This document shows, one piece after another, positions 17,387 through 26,592 of a DNA stretch of 64,000 nucleotides. The notes below the pieces were generated by a model. That model had not been told where the DNA came from and did not search any database. It saw nothing but the letters and a program-made list of their open reading frames with translations. This DNA is from Nostoc sp. CENA543 (GTDB taxonomy: Bacteria; Cyanobacteriota; Cyanobacteriia; Cyanobacteriales; Nostocaceae). How positions within the stretch are numbered: position 1 is the stretch's first letter; every line of letters begins with the position of its first letter. The stretch spans positions 1,798,001 through 1,862,000 of the forward strand of contig NZ_CP023278.1 in the NCBI RefSeq assembly GCF_002896875.1. The letters run 5' to 3'. A program made the position numbers and the translations under genes.

Positions 17387-17938
17387 ATGACTATGATTAC
17401 CGCTAAGTGGTCAATTGAAGAATATCATCGCATGATTGAGGCGGGAATTTTAAGCGATCGCAAAGTTGAACTACTCCAAGGAGAAATCATCGAAATGTCC
17501 CCAGAAGGCGAACCCCATGCTTATTGTAGCCATGAAGCTGCAAACTATCTCATAAAGTTGTTAGGTGACTTAGCTACGATACGCCAAGCCAAGCCTATCA
17601 CCTTACCTAACGAATCTGAGCCTGAGCCTGATATTGCTATCGTCCAAAATTTAGGACGAGAGTATTTACTGCATCATCCCTACCCAGAGAACATTTTCTG
17701 GGTGATTGAGTATGCTAACTCTAGTTTAGAGAAAGATTTAGAAACAAAAAGTAAAATTTATGCCCAAGCCGGAATTTTAGAATATTGGGTTGTGAATTTG
17801 CGGAAATTCAACTTAGTTGTATTTCGAGATATCCTAGATGGAGAGTATGCAACTAAACAAACATTCACAACAGGAATAATTCAGCCAGTTGCATTTCCAG
17901 ATATTGCGGTCGAAGTAGAAAAAATTATTAATAAGTAA
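17387..17938 (+). CDS. Uma2 family (DUF820) restriction-endonuclease-fold protein
   Basis: A 183-residue Uma2 protein. The PD-(D/E)xK-type core is visible as EPEPDIAIV, then FWVIEYANSSLEKDLETKSKIYAQAGILEYWVVN. These genes are present in many copies in filamentous cyanobacteria and their role is not established. It has GAGGAATCAAGC before the ATG and points against the surrounding transporter genes, so it interrupts the operon. Confidence 0.85.
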   Translation: MTMITAKWSIEEYHRMIEAGILSDRKVELLQGEIIEMSPEGEPHAYCSHEAANYLIKLLGDLATIRQAKPITLPNESEPEPDIAIVQNLGREYLLHHPYPENIFWVIEYANSSLEKDLETKSKIYAQAGILEYWVVNLRKFNLVVFRDILDGEYATKQTFTTGIIQPVAFPDIAVEVEKIINK

Positions 17939-18023
17939 ATAATCATCATATTCCCGATTGTTTGCAGCAGTCGGGGGTATATTTAACAAAAGTTAGGGGG
18001 TTTAAATCCCCGTTACAACACGT

Positions 18024-18070
18024 AATTGCGAATTGCGAATTGCGAATTGCGAATTGCGAATTGCGAATTG
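18024..18070. repeat. heptanucleotide tandem repeat (aattgcg)
   Basis: About 6.7 perfect copies of aattgcg lie seven bases downstream of the livG stop codon. The same unit occurs in shorter form at 16283-16309. Such short tandemly repeated repetitive sequences are typical of Nostoc and Anabaena. Confidence 0.9.
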
Positions 18071-18076
18071 GTTTAA

Positions 18077-18853
18077 TCATTCATTACCCAAATAAGCTTC
18101 AATTACAGCCGGATCATTTCTAATTACTGATGGTTCACCCAAGGCGATTAATTGACCAAAATCTAACACAGCGATGCGATCACATAATCCCATTACTAAG
18201 GGGACATGATGCTCAATAATAATGATAGTTAAATTGAAGCGATCGCGGATATCCCGAATAAAATCACTAAGTTGCGCCTTTTCGCTAGGATTCATCCCCG
18301 CAGCAGGTTCATCTAGGAGTAATATTTGCGGTTCTAAAGCTAACGCGCGCGCAATTTCTAAGCGACGCTGATCACCATAGGCAAAATTTCGGGATTTTTC
18401 CTCAGCGCGATCGCTCAATCCCACCATCTCTAATAATTCTAAAGCCTTCTGTCTACTTTTATTTTCCTCTTGAGGTGCTGGTGGTAAACCTAAAACCCCT
18501 GTAATTAAACTACTATTAGTATGTAGATGTCGAGCAATAATCACATTTTCTAAAGCCGATAATTCCCCAAACAAGCGAATATTTTGAAAAGTTCTAGCAA
18601 CTCCTAAATGAGCAATTTGATGAGAACGCATTTGTGAAATTGCTTGATTTTTATAAGTTAACTCACCACTAGAAAGAGGAATCAAACCTGTAATTAAATT
18701 AAATAAAGTGGTTTTACCTGCGCCATTGGGGCCAATTAGCCCAAAAATTTCATATTGATTAACACTAAAAGAAACATTATTTACCGCCACCAACCCACCA
18801 AAACGGCGAGTAAGTGAATTAGCAGCTAAAATGGGTTGCTTGTTCTCTGTCAT
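18077..18853 (-). CDS. livG: branched-chain/neutral amino-acid ABC transporter ATPase, LivG type
   Basis: A 258-residue ABC ATPase starting [20 protein letters not shown]. Walker [10 protein letters not shown] is at about residues 41-49. The LivG-specific signature region is [15 protein letters not shown] instead of LSGGQ, followed by Walker [14 protein letters not shown] and the H-loop IIIIEHHV. It couples to LivM, whose gene lies 33 bp upstream on the same strand. Confidence 0.92.
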   Translation of the reverse strand: MTENKQPILAANSLTRRFGGLVAVNNVSFSVNQYEIFGLIGPNGAGKTTLFNLITGLIPLSSGELTYKNQAISQMRSHQIAHLGVARTFQNIRLFGELSALENVIIARHLHTNSSLITGVLGLPPAPQEENKSRQKALELLEMVGLSDRAEEKSRNFAYGDQRRLEIARALALEPQILLLDEPAAGMNPSEKAQLSDFIRDIRDRFNLTIIIIEHHVPLVMGLCDRIAVLDFGQLIALGEPSVIRNDPAVIEAYLGNE

Positions 18854-18886
18854 TTTGACTATTGACTCTTTACTAATGACTGATGA

Positions 18887-19816
18887 CTATTGACTATTCC
18901 CTCGTTTACCCCTTTTAAAACTATCAGGAGTAATCAAACCTTGAGGAAAGAAAATTGTACCTATAACTATCAATAAACCAAAAATAATTAACCTACCATC
19001 TCGAAGAAATTGAGCTAACCACACAGGAAAACCACCTGTATCAGCTAGACTGCGTAAAACCTCTGGTAAAGCTGTAAATACCATACCACCTACAACTGAA
19101 CCTAAGAAACTTCTTGAACCACCAATTAAAACAAAAGTTAAATAAATAATACTCGCGTCAAATGTGCCTTGTCGTGCGTTCCAAGTGTTAAGGAAATGCG
19201 CGCTAATTGCACCAACTATACCCGCTAAAATAGCTCCTAAAGTAAAGGCTAAAACTTTATAATAAGTGGGATTAATTCCCATTGCGCCGGCGGCTAATTC
19301 ATCCTCTCTGATTGCAGTGAATGCTCTACCAACTCGCACCCTTTCTAAGCGGTAAAATAGCACCATACTAATTAATAGTAATGGTAAGGCAATCCATAAG
19401 TATTCTATTTGAGTTTGGAATGGTTGAGGGATAGCAAAAATCCCCACAGCACCACCTGTAATTTCTAAATTCAGGGAAAAAACGCGTAAAACTTCTACAA
19501 ATGCAATAGTGGCGATCGCTAAATAAATTCCTCGCAATCTTAAAGCCGGAATGCCTATAACTATACCCAATACACCAGAAACTAACCCAGCAATTACCAT
19601 CTCCAATAACAACAAGTGTATGGGGAATAAATTACTATTAGATGTAAAAACTTTAGTCGATAAAATTGCTGCTATATAACCACCTAAAGCATAAAATCCT
19701 GGACTAGCTAAAGATAATTGTCCAGCCATCAATGGTAAATAAAGTGAGAGTCCGAGTAACGCCCCTAATACCATTGAAACAATGAGTGAGCCATAAGTCG
19801 AGAAAAAATCAGCCAT
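18887..19816 (-). CDS. livM: branched-chain/neutral amino-acid ABC permease, LivM type
   Basis: A 309-residue inner-membrane permease with about eight or nine hydrophobic segments. The family motif RLRGIYLAIATIAFVEVLR is present, as is the cytoplasmic coupling loop RAFTAIREDELAAGAMGIN. It forms the membrane channel with LivH. A Uma2 gene (19840-20457) is inserted between it and livH, with the same orientation and small gaps. Confidence 0.92.
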   Translation of the reverse strand: MADFFSTYGSLIVSMVLGALLGLSLYLPLMAGQLSLASPGFYALGGYIAAILSTKVFTSNSNLFPIHLLLLEMVIAGLVSGVLGIVIGIPALRLRGIYLAIATIAFVEVLRVFSLNLEITGGAVGIFAIPQPFQTQIEYLWIALPLLLISMVLFYRLERVRVGRAFTAIREDELAAGAMGINPTYYKVLAFTLGAILAGIVGAISAHFLNTWNARQGTFDASIIYLTFVLIGGSRSFLGSVVGGMVFTALPEVLRSLADTGGFPVWLAQFLRDGRLIIFGLLIVIGTIFFPQGLITPDSFKRGKRGNSQ

Positions 19817-19839
19817 TGCTTAAATTGCTTAATAAAATT

Positions 19840-20457
19840 CTAAGCCGTCAAGATTTGTGATGCTGTCAGATTCAATTCTGGAAAAGTTCTGGAGACTATT
19901 AAATCAGCACCTTTAAAAGATGTACGTTCATATTCACCATCAGCATTTAGTAAAAAAACAAACACTGTCGGTTCTTTGGGTTGTCCCAAGTATTTTCTAT
20001 CACCAATTGCCAAATAATCCACAATCCAATATTCAGGAATACCTAATCTTTGATATTCATCCAATTTATCAATATAGTCATCTTCCCAATTAGTTGATGT
20101 TACTTCTACAGCCAACTGAATTGGTTGATTCAGTGCAGCATAAGCCGAACGATCTGCACGCCATAAGTCTCTATCTATGACGCTAACATCAGGCTTACGT
20201 CCTTGTTCTATACCATTAGCAGTTACAGTTCTAAAAACTGCTGTGTTATTTACTACAAAATTTAAATTTAACCGCCTAATTTCATCATAGAAGCCAAACA
20301 GAATAAAATTAGCGACATCATCATGATTTCTAGTTGAACGCACTTCTACTATTTCCCCATTAACAAGTTCATAAAAACCTTCCTCTGGAGATTGATCAAG
20401 AAACTGTTCAAAGGTTAATTTCGGTTTTGTAAATGTTGTCATAGTTTTGTAACTCAA
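19840..20457 (-). CDS. Uma2 family (DUF820) restriction-endonuclease-fold protein
   Basis: A 205-residue Uma2 protein: KLTFEQFLD at the start, RKPDVSVIDRDLW, then AVEVTSTNWEDDYIDKLDEYQRLGIPEYWIVDY, which holds the PD-(D/E)xK-type residues. It lies in the same direction as livH and livM, six bases after livH and 23 before livM, so it is likely co-transcribed with them. It is only distantly similar to the Uma2 protein at 17387-17938. Confidence 0.85.
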   Translation of the reverse strand: MSYKTMTTFTKPKLTFEQFLDQSPEEGFYELVNGEIVEVRSTRNHDDVANFILFGFYDEIRRLNLNFVVNNTAVFRTVTANGIEQGRKPDVSVIDRDLWRADRSAYAALNQPIQLAVEVTSTNWEDDYIDKLDEYQRLGIPEYWIVDYLAIGDRKYLGQPKEPTVFVFLLNADGEYERTSFKGADLIVSRTFPELNLTASQILTA

Positions 20458-20463
20458 CTATCC

Positions 20464-21414
20464 TTACACTTTCTGGATGAACCGACGACCTAACAAACCT
20501 TGGGGTCTAACTAATAGCATGACAAATAAAATGCCAAAAGCTACAGCATCTTTATAGCCAGAAAATTCCGCCGGGACGAGTGCTTCCACTACACCGATGA
20601 GTAAACCCCCCAAAACCGCACCAGGAATACTTCCTAAACCACCCAAAACAATTACCGCCAAACCCCGTAACCCAAAGGCGATACCAAAATAAGGGCCTGC
20701 TATACTGACGCTAGAGGCTACCAAAGTCCCAGCTAACCCTGCTAGAAAACTGCTGAGGAAAAATGTCAAGATGATAAAGCGATCGCTATCAATTCCTAAT
20801 AAACTAGAAGTAACTGGATCTTCTGCGATCGCCTGCATAGCTTTACCGTATTTAGTACGATTAATAAAATAGGTGAGGATAGCTACAATTACCATCGACA
20901 CCCCAAAAATAATCACCTGTACACTCCGAATCGGAATTGGTTTTTCTGCACTCCCAAAATTAATGGCGGCTGGTAAATTACCAAAAGTATTAGCAGGAAA
21001 TGTATAACTTTCTGCACCTACTAAATACTGAATTAAATTTACAATTACTACTGCTACACCTAAGCTAGAAACTACTGTTAGTAAAGGGTCAGAACCTTTA
21101 TTTCGCAAAGGTTTGAACGCAATGCGTTCCATTCCAATACCCACCAATCCAGCCAAACCACTGCCTATAATTAAAGCCATAGCAAATGGTAATTGTACTG
21201 GTAGCGTTAAATTAGCAAATAAGCCATTGAATCCAAAACTACCACCCATGAGTGCATAAGTAAAATATGCGCCTAGAGTAAAAATTGCCCCATGCGCTAA
21301 GTTAATAATCCCTAAAATGGAATAAACCAATGTATAACCCAAAGCAAAAATCGCATAGACACTACCAATAGATAGGCCATTTAACAATTGTTGAATAAAT
21401 AAACTAATGTCCAT
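20464..21414 (-). CDS. livH: branched-chain/neutral amino-acid ABC permease, LivH type
   Basis: A 316-residue permease with about eight membrane segments. It starts MDISLFIQQLLNGLSIGSVYAIFALGYTLVYSILGIINLAHG, the standard LivH opening. The coupling loop is KYGKAMQAIAEDPVTSSLLGI and the end is VRPQGLLGRRF. It lies 114 bp after the binding-protein gene on the same strand. Confidence 0.93.
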   Translation of the reverse strand: MDISLFIQQLLNGLSIGSVYAIFALGYTLVYSILGIINLAHGAIFTLGAYFTYALMGGSFGFNGLFANLTLPVQLPFAMALIIGSGLAGLVGIGMERIAFKPLRNKGSDPLLTVVSSLGVAVVIVNLIQYLVGAESYTFPANTFGNLPAAINFGSAEKPIPIRSVQVIIFGVSMVIVAILTYFINRTKYGKAMQAIAEDPVTSSLLGIDSDRFIILTFFLSSFLAGLAGTLVASSVSIAGPYFGIAFGLRGLAVIVLGGLGSIPGAVLGGLLIGVVEALVPAEFSGYKDAVAFGILFVMLLVRPQGLLGRRFIQKV

Positions 21415-21528
21415 AGTAATTTATAAGGGATGGGGGACTGGGGACTGGGGACTTGAGTTCGTAGTAAGGACTTTAGTCCTTTTAGAGAACTAAAGTTCGC
21501 ACTACAAACTATTCCCCAATCCCAATCT

Positions 21529-22746
21529 CTATTTCAAGAATGCAAACTTACCCTGACTACCATCTTTTTCCATTTTAATTTGGGCGACATAAAAATCTTT
21601 CTGTACAACTTCGCCTACAGGAGTAAAACTAATTTCTCCTAAAATGGTATTGTACTTACCTGCCAAGATTTGTTTATTTAATTCTGTTCTTAACTGTGGT
21701 AGTTGTAACTGAGAAATTTTGCTTTTATTATCTAACTCTTTGAGCGCATCGACATATACTTGCACTGCGGTAAAAGCTTGCGCGCTAAATTGAGGCGGTT
21801 CTTTCTTAAATTGCTCGACGTAAGCTTTACGAAAAGCCGCGTTAATCTCTCCAGGATGTTCTGGACTGTAAGCTTGAGCTATCAACACACCATCGCACAA
21901 AGCTTTACAAACTGGAAAAATATTTGATGTATTTAACCCATTTCCACCGATAATTAAGCCTTTATAACCTAGTTCTCTCAATTGTCTAACTAAGTTACCA
22001 CCATCAGCCGCTAATCCAGAAATAATTACTAAATCTGGTTTTAAATTAATGGCGTTGGTAGCTTGGCTTTGAAAGTCAGTATCAGTAGTTTGAAACTTTT
22101 GGACTGTGACTAATTCTAAACCTTGGTCTTTAACAGTCTTTTGAAAAATTTCTGTTTCTGACTTGCTAAAAGCATCATTTTGAGCAAAGAAAACCGCAAC
22201 CTTTTTAATATTAGGATTTTGTTTAAGAGCCGCCTTAACAGCATTAGGCGCAACTACAGAAACCGGAACAGAAACACGGGCGACATAATCACCAATTTCT
22301 GGTACACCTTTAGCTGTATTTGATGGGCCTATGACTGGTACTTTAGCCCGTTCAGCTACAGGGTCAGCACTAAAGGCTTGCTGCGATAAAGTAGGTCCGA
22401 CAATCCCAACTACTTTATCTCTATTAATTAAAGTTTGAAAAGCATTAATCGCGCCCGCTTCATCTCCAGCCGTGTCTTGCAATACTAACTTAATAGGTGT
22501 ACCGTTAATACCACCTTTGTCATTAAAATATTTTTCGGCAATTTTAACTCCAGCTACTTGTTCTTGACCTAGCAAAGCGACATTACTAGTTTGAGCGATC
22601 GCAATACCAATAGGAATTGTTGTAGATTGATTTGAGCTACTGGGTGTCTCACTTGTAGAATTATTTGCGGTATTGCTTCCACAAGCTGTTATGAGTAGCA
22701 CACAGGCAGATGTTAATATACTTTGTCGAGATAATATTTTTTTCAT
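21529..22746 (-). CDS. amino-acid ABC transporter substrate-binding lipoprotein
   Basis: A 405-residue periplasmic binding protein of the LivJ/LivK (peripla_BP_6) type. The lipobox is LITAC with the lipid-attachment Cys at residue 22, followed by a Ser/Thr/Asn linker. The mature domain begins IPIGIAIAQTSNVALLGQEQVAGVKIAEKYFND and includes GIVGPTLSQQAFSADPVAE and PVIGPSNTAKG. The substrate could be branched-chain or other neutral amino acids; sequence alone does not decide. It is the first gene of the transporter block. Confidence 0.9.
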   Translation of the reverse strand: MKKILSRQSILTSACVLLITACGSNTANNSTSETPSSSNQSTTIPIGIAIAQTSNVALLGQEQVAGVKIAEKYFNDKGGINGTPIKLVLQDTAGDEAGAINAFQTLINRDKVVGIVGPTLSQQAFSADPVAERAKVPVIGPSNTAKGVPEIGDYVARVSVPVSVVAPNAVKAALKQNPNIKKVAVFFAQNDAFSKSETEIFQKTVKDQGLELVTVQKFQTTDTDFQSQATNAINLKPDLVIISGLAADGGNLVRQLRELGYKGLIIGGNGLNTSNIFPVCKALCDGVLIAQAYSPEHPGEINAAFRKAYVEQFKKEPPQFSAQAFTAVQVYVDALKELDNKSKISQLQLPQLRTELNKQILAGKYNTILGEISFTPVGEVVQKDFYVAQIKMEKDGSQGKFAFLK

Positions 22747-22811
22747 TGGTAAATAGTTATTTAGTTATTAAAAAAGTTGTAAAACGCAACACTTTATGCC
22801 TACACAAGAAA

Positions 22812-22825
22812 ATGTAGACGTACAT
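22812..22825. promoter_or_regulatory. possible operator palindrome upstream of the amino-acid binding protein
   Basis: ATGTA-GACG-TACAT is a perfect 5-4-5 palindrome about 65 bp upstream of the binding-protein start. The spacing does not fit the NtcA consensus GTA-N8-TAC, so NtcA is not supported. The regulator is unknown. Confidence 0.25.
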
Positions 22826-22869
22826 TTACAAGAATTTTATTAAATCATTTTTCCTGACTAAAAAACAGT

Positions 22870-23005
22870 CAAGTATTAGTCAATAGTCATTAGTCATTAG
22901 TCATTAGTTATTAATACTTCTTCTCCCTTGTCTCCCTTGTCTCCTAATCCCCAATACCCAATACCCAGTCCCCAATCCCCAGTCCCCAGTCCCCAATCCC
23001 AAAAA
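22870..23005. repeat. STRR block (gtcatta, then ccccaat/ccccagt units)
   Basis: gtcatta repeats at about 22878-22912 are followed by ccttgtct and then many ccccaata/ccccagt units up to the end of the Crp-type gene. No gene is present. Confidence 0.8.
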
Positions 23006-23596
23006 CTAAATCTCGTAATACCAAATCTCTTCTTCTCGCAGAATAATTCTATTGAGCGATCGCCTGTCAATCAATCCCTCCTGCTCAAATTGTCCTAAGA
23101 TGCGAGTTACTGTCACCCTTGTCGAACCAATCATATCAGCTAAGTCTTCGTGAGTCAGACGCATATCTATCAAGCGTCCTTTCTCTACTTCTGAACCAAA
23201 CCTGTGAGATAACCACGCCAACAACTTCAGCAGCATAGTCTCTACTTTCTTGTAGCTGCGAATCACGGCTAACTCTTCAGCTTGTTGGATGTGCGCCAAT
23301 AAAGTTTCTGTCGGATAAGACCATTCATCTAAGGGTAAAATTCTCGCCTCCACCTTAGTCAAACACTCCATTTGGTAAGGTTCTAATTTCGACAGAGCCT
23401 TACCAATAACATCTCCAGCACCCCATAACCCCAAGGCTACAGTTGTACCATTTTCCAGATATGTAAAGGTTCTAACAAAACCCGTGTCAATCTGCCAGAG
23501 GCTATTTTGATACTCCGGTAAAAATGACCGTCGTGTAAACAACAGCTTAGTATTGTGACTAGCTGAGTTAAGAAAGCTTGATTTTAGTGACACCAC
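23006..23596 (-). CDS. Crp/Fnr family transcriptional regulator
   Basis: A 196-residue regulator. Residues 35-100 form the double-stranded beta-helix sensor (IDTGFVRTFTYLENGTTVALGLWGAGDVIG) and the HTH is RLTHEDLADMIGSTRVTVTRILGQFEQEG at 146-174. The HTH core resembles NtcA, but the rest does not; the N-terminal part is short and lacks the usual cAMP pocket Arg/Ser pattern. The start is GTG at 23596. It sits directly downstream of cysE on the same strand, so a sulfur or redox role is possible but unproven. Confidence 0.85.
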   Translation of the reverse strand: MVSLKSSFLNSASHNTKLLFTRRSFLPEYQNSLWQIDTGFVRTFTYLENGTTVALGLWGAGDVIGKALSKLEPYQMECLTKVEARILPLDEWSYPTETLLAHIQQAEELAVIRSYKKVETMLLKLLAWLSHRFGSEVEKGRLIDMRLTHEDLADMIGSTRVTVTRILGQFEQEGLIDRRSLNRIILREEEIWYYEI

Positions 23597-23699
23597 TGGA
23601 TATTACACTTAACCGATTCATTAACCGTAGTATAGCTATAGTAGGCGTTCTGATACAAGGGGGGATTGGGGATTGGGAACTGATTAGGAGACAAGGTAG

Positions 23700-23765
23700 A
23701 CAAGTATCTCAATGACTAATAACTAATGACTAATGACTAATGACTAATGACTACTGACCATTGAC
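23700..23765. repeat. STRR block (taatgac units)
   Basis: Six or more copies of taatgac/ctaatga lie between cysE and the Crp-type gene. They are the complement of the gtcatta units seen at 22878-22912, 45692-45724 and 46710-46745. Confidence 0.8.
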
Positions 23766-23770
23766 CAAAA

Positions 23771-24499
23771 TCAAATTCCCGCACCATCTAAAAATTCTTC
23801 AATCATGGAATCAGACTCAGTTTGGTGAGAGTTGTAAAGTTGCTCTAGCGTTATGTAAGTGGGGACTGGGGTTGATTTAGTTTCTAGCTGTTCTATTTGT
23901 TTTTCTAAATTTTTGACTCTCTCAAATAACGCTCGAATCACTTCTGCTTCTACGTCGCGCAGCTTTCCATGCGCCAAAAAATCTGTATTGGAGTTATTTT
24001 CACGGGTTACACGCCCTGGAATTCCCACCACTGTAGTGTTGCTGGGAACATCTCTTAACACAACTGAGCCTGCGCCAACACGGACGCGATCGCCGATGGT
24101 AATATTACCCAATACCTTCGCACCCGCGCCTACAACCACATGACTACCTATCGTCGGGTGACGTTTACCTGTTTCCTTCCCCGTACCCCCCAAGGTAACA
24201 CCTTGATAAATTAAAGCATAATCACCAATAATGGCTGTTTCACCAATAACTACACCCATACCGTGATCAATAAATACGCCCTTGCCAATAACTGCCCCTG
24301 GGTGAATCTCAATCCCAGTTAGGAACCGACTAATATGAGAAAGAAACCGTGGTATAAACGGCACATTCAGTTTATACAGCCAGTGTGACAAGCGGTGAAA
24401 CAATAACGCTTGCAACCCAGGATAACAAAACAACACTTCCAGCCAATTCCGGGCTGCTGGGTCACGCTCATATATGGTTCGTAAATCAGTTAGTAGCAT
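23771..24499 (-). CDS. cysE: serine O-acetyltransferase
   Basis: A 242-residue CysE that makes O-acetylserine from serine and acetyl-CoA, the first step of cysteine synthesis. The N-terminal helical part has [29 protein letters not shown]. The left-handed beta-helix shows hexapeptide repeats with [35 protein letters not shown] and [16 protein letters not shown]. The C-terminus extends beyond the typical short form with about 55 residues containing [19 protein letters not shown], a likely coiled coil. The Rrf2 regulator gene lies upstream on the other strand. Confidence 0.95.
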   Translation of the reverse strand: MLLTDLRTIYERDPAARNWLEVLFCYPGLQALLFHRLSHWLYKLNVPFIPRFLSHISRFLTGIEIHPGAVIGKGVFIDHGMGVVIGETAIIGDYALIYQGVTLGGTGKETGKRHPTIGSHVVVGAGAKVLGNITIGDRVRVGAGSVVLRDVPSNTTVVGIPGRVTRENNSNTDFLAHGKLRDVEAEVIRALFERVKNLEKQIEQLETKSTPVPTYITLEQLYNSHQTESDSMIEEFLDGAGI

Positions 24500-24904
24500 G
24501 ATCTTCCTGAGTAAATGGATGGATTTAGGGTTATAGGAGTATGAAGATATGAGGTTTAGGGCTATAAGGAGTCAACCAATTTCAGATTTTGGATTTTGGA
24601 TTTTAGATTTTAGATTTATTCCGCCCACTGTCTGGCGCGGTATGAACCTAAAAACCTCAATCCAAAATCCAAAATTTAAAATCTAAAATTCAGCACTCCC
24701 TTACACCCCCACACCCTTACACCCCTTGTTGTTGTGTCCTCACCAAGAACAGTTGAAGCAATCGGGTAAAATTGTGTAAGATAATCTACGGTAAGTCGAT
24801 AGATTTATGTCTTTACTTTATAAGTCGGATGTTATCACATCTAAGACTGAGAAAAAATTAAATTCGCATAAATTGCGTTAAATCAATCAACTAACCGTAT
24901 TATC
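24500..24904. other. divergent intergenic region between cysE and the Rrf2 regulator
   Basis: This 405 bp gap contains two blocks of complementary repeats: ggattttggattttaga units at about 24590-24617 and tccaaaatccaaaattt units at about 24660-24690. They can form an extended hairpin. Promoters for cysE and the regulator must lie here, but no box stands out. Confidence 0.5.
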
Positions 24905-25369
24905 TTGAGTACACACTTGAATAGCCAAAACTACGCTCTTTTAGATTTATCTGCCAAAGTTGAATACGCGCTACTGGCACTATTAGAATTGGCAACTCAC
25001 CACGGACAGAAAGTTCTGACTGTGGGTGAAATTACTGCCAAACAACCCATACCTGAGCGATATCTAGAACAAATTTTGACCACCTTGCGGCGTGCTGGTG
25101 TGGTACAAAGTCAACGTGGTGCCAAAGGAGGTTTCGTTTTAGTGCGTGAACCTTGGCAGATTACCTTATTAGAAATCATCACTTTGGTAGAAGGTGAGCG
25201 CAAAGACAAAGATATTTCCGAATCTCCATCTTTAGAGAAAACTTTAGTTCATGAAATTTGGGATCAAGCTAATGCAGCCTCGACGGAGGTTTTGAATCGC
25301 TATACACTCCAAGATTTGTGTCAAGAAAGAGAGGCACGTACTCAGCAGAGTCCCATGTATTACATTTAG
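24905..25369 (+). CDS. Rrf2 family transcriptional regulator
   Basis: A 154-residue Rrf2 protein, with winged-helix region LSAKVEYALLALLELATHHG, then ERYLEQILTTLRRAGVVQSQRGAKGGFVL. The only available start is the TTG at 24905; no in-frame ATG precedes the conserved core. It lacks the three-cysteine cluster used by IscR and NsrR to hold iron-sulfur (only one Cys, near the C-terminus), so it is more like the CymR branch, which senses cysteine status. Its divergence from cysE fits control of cysteine synthesis; that is inference. Confidence 0.88.
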   Translation: MSTHLNSQNYALLDLSAKVEYALLALLELATHHGQKVLTVGEITAKQPIPERYLEQILTTLRRAGVVQSQRGAKGGFVLVREPWQITLLEIITLVEGERKDKDISESPSLEKTLVHEIWDQANAASTEVLNRYTLQDLCQEREARTQQSPMYYI

Positions 25370-25662
25370 GAGATATTAGATAATTAAATCTGATAGTCAA
25401 CAACACATTTATAACCATCCTAAATCATTTCTGATGATTTGGGCTAGGAGTCTGGATAGGGGATTTCCAGAAAATAAATTATTTTTTTAGCTGGCAGTCA
25501 CTAGTGTAGAGGTGTAGCTTTTCTCGCTATCACTTTCCTTTCTGCCTGCTGCTAAAAGCTTTCCTAGTTTGCTGTGTCAGTTTTGGATGGGCAAGTTAAG
25601 TTAATAGGTGATATGTTGCCAAAATATTGGCACTTGGTATAAAGCTCACTTGCACACAACTT

Positions 25663-26499
25663 ATGAAAGATTTAGAACAAAGAAAAAGTTGGTATAGCCA
25701 AGTAGCAAATATCTACACTTCGCAACAGAGAAAAAACTGGTATAGCGAAGTAGCTGATGCCTATAACAAAACTAGACCACGCTATCCTCAGCAATTAATT
25801 CACCGTGCTGTAGAGTTAGCTGAACTTCCACAAGACGCAGTTATTTTAGAAATCGGCTGTGGCCCTGGAAATGCTACAGTTGCCTTTGCTCAGTTAGGTT
25901 TCACAATGGTCTGTCTAGAGCCAAGCCAGAAACTTTGTAAAATAGTAGAGCAAAATTGTATACAATATCCTTCTGTAGAAATAACGAATACATCCTTTGA
26001 AGAGTGGCCGCTAGAGCCTGAAAAATATCATGCTGTTTTAGCGGCGACATCTTTTCATTGGGTTTCACCAGAAATTGGCTATGCAAAAGCAGCCGATGCT
26101 TTAAAAGCCGATGGTCATTTGATTTTGCTGTGGAATATGACACCCCAACCCCAGTATGAAGTTTACGCAGCTTTCGAGGAGGTTTATCAGCATCAAGCCC
26201 CAGCTTTAGGAAGATACGAAGAACGAGAAACACAGCACAAGCAAATACTCAGATTCGGACAGGGTGTGATTGATTCTGGTCTGTTTAAGTGTTTTGTCTC
26301 GGAAGAATTCCCTTGTGAGTTCACTTATAGTATTGATGATTATTTAACGCTTTTAAGTACCCTGTCGCCATACATAGCTTTAGAGCCTCAACAAAGAAAT
26401 GCTTTATTTGCTGGCTTAAAGACTGTGTTAGAAAAAAACTCCATTACTAATATTTCTGTATCGTTTCTATCAGCCCTGCAAATAGCCCAAAAGATGTAG
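25663..26499 (+). CDS. class I SAM-dependent methyltransferase
   Basis: A 278-residue methyltransferase. I start it at ATG 25663, since the longer frame uses a TTG at 25627. Motif I is ILEIGCGPGNATVAF (about 61-75), the acidic end of strand beta-2 is CLEPSQ, and YHAVLAATSFHWV is the post-I loop usual in the methyltransferase type 11 family. The substrate is unknown. Residues 6-19 and 22-35 are a near-identical tandem copy (QRKSWYSQVANIYT and QRKNWYSEVADAYN), so the N-terminal helix that normally precedes the core is doubled. Confidence 0.85.
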   Translation: MKDLEQRKSWYSQVANIYTSQQRKNWYSEVADAYNKTRPRYPQQLIHRAVELAELPQDAVILEIGCGPGNATVAFAQLGFTMVCLEPSQKLCKIVEQNCIQYPSVEITNTSFEEWPLEPEKYHAVLAATSFHWVSPEIGYAKAADALKADGHLILLWNMTPQPQYEVYAAFEEVYQHQAPALGRYEERETQHKQILRFGQGVIDSGLFKCFVSEEFPCEFTYSIDDYLTLLSTLSPYIALEPQQRNALFAGLKTVLEKNSITNISVSFLSALQIAQKM

Positions 26500-26592
26500 T
26501 GGGGGCAGGGGGCAGGGAGCAGGGGGGAAGAATCCAATGATCATATTTTGGTCTGCAATGCCCAATCCCCAATCCCCAATCCCCAATCCCCA
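26500..26592. repeat. STRR spacer (gggggca and ccccaat units)
   Basis: Gggggcag units and then four tandem ccccaat units fill the gap between the convergent methyltransferase and aroA genes. The two halves are partly complementary. Confidence 0.75.

Noticed and set aside
22812-22825. NtcA site upstream of the amino-acid binding protein
   Set aside because: The palindrome spacing is not GTA-N8-TAC, so only a generic operator is noted.
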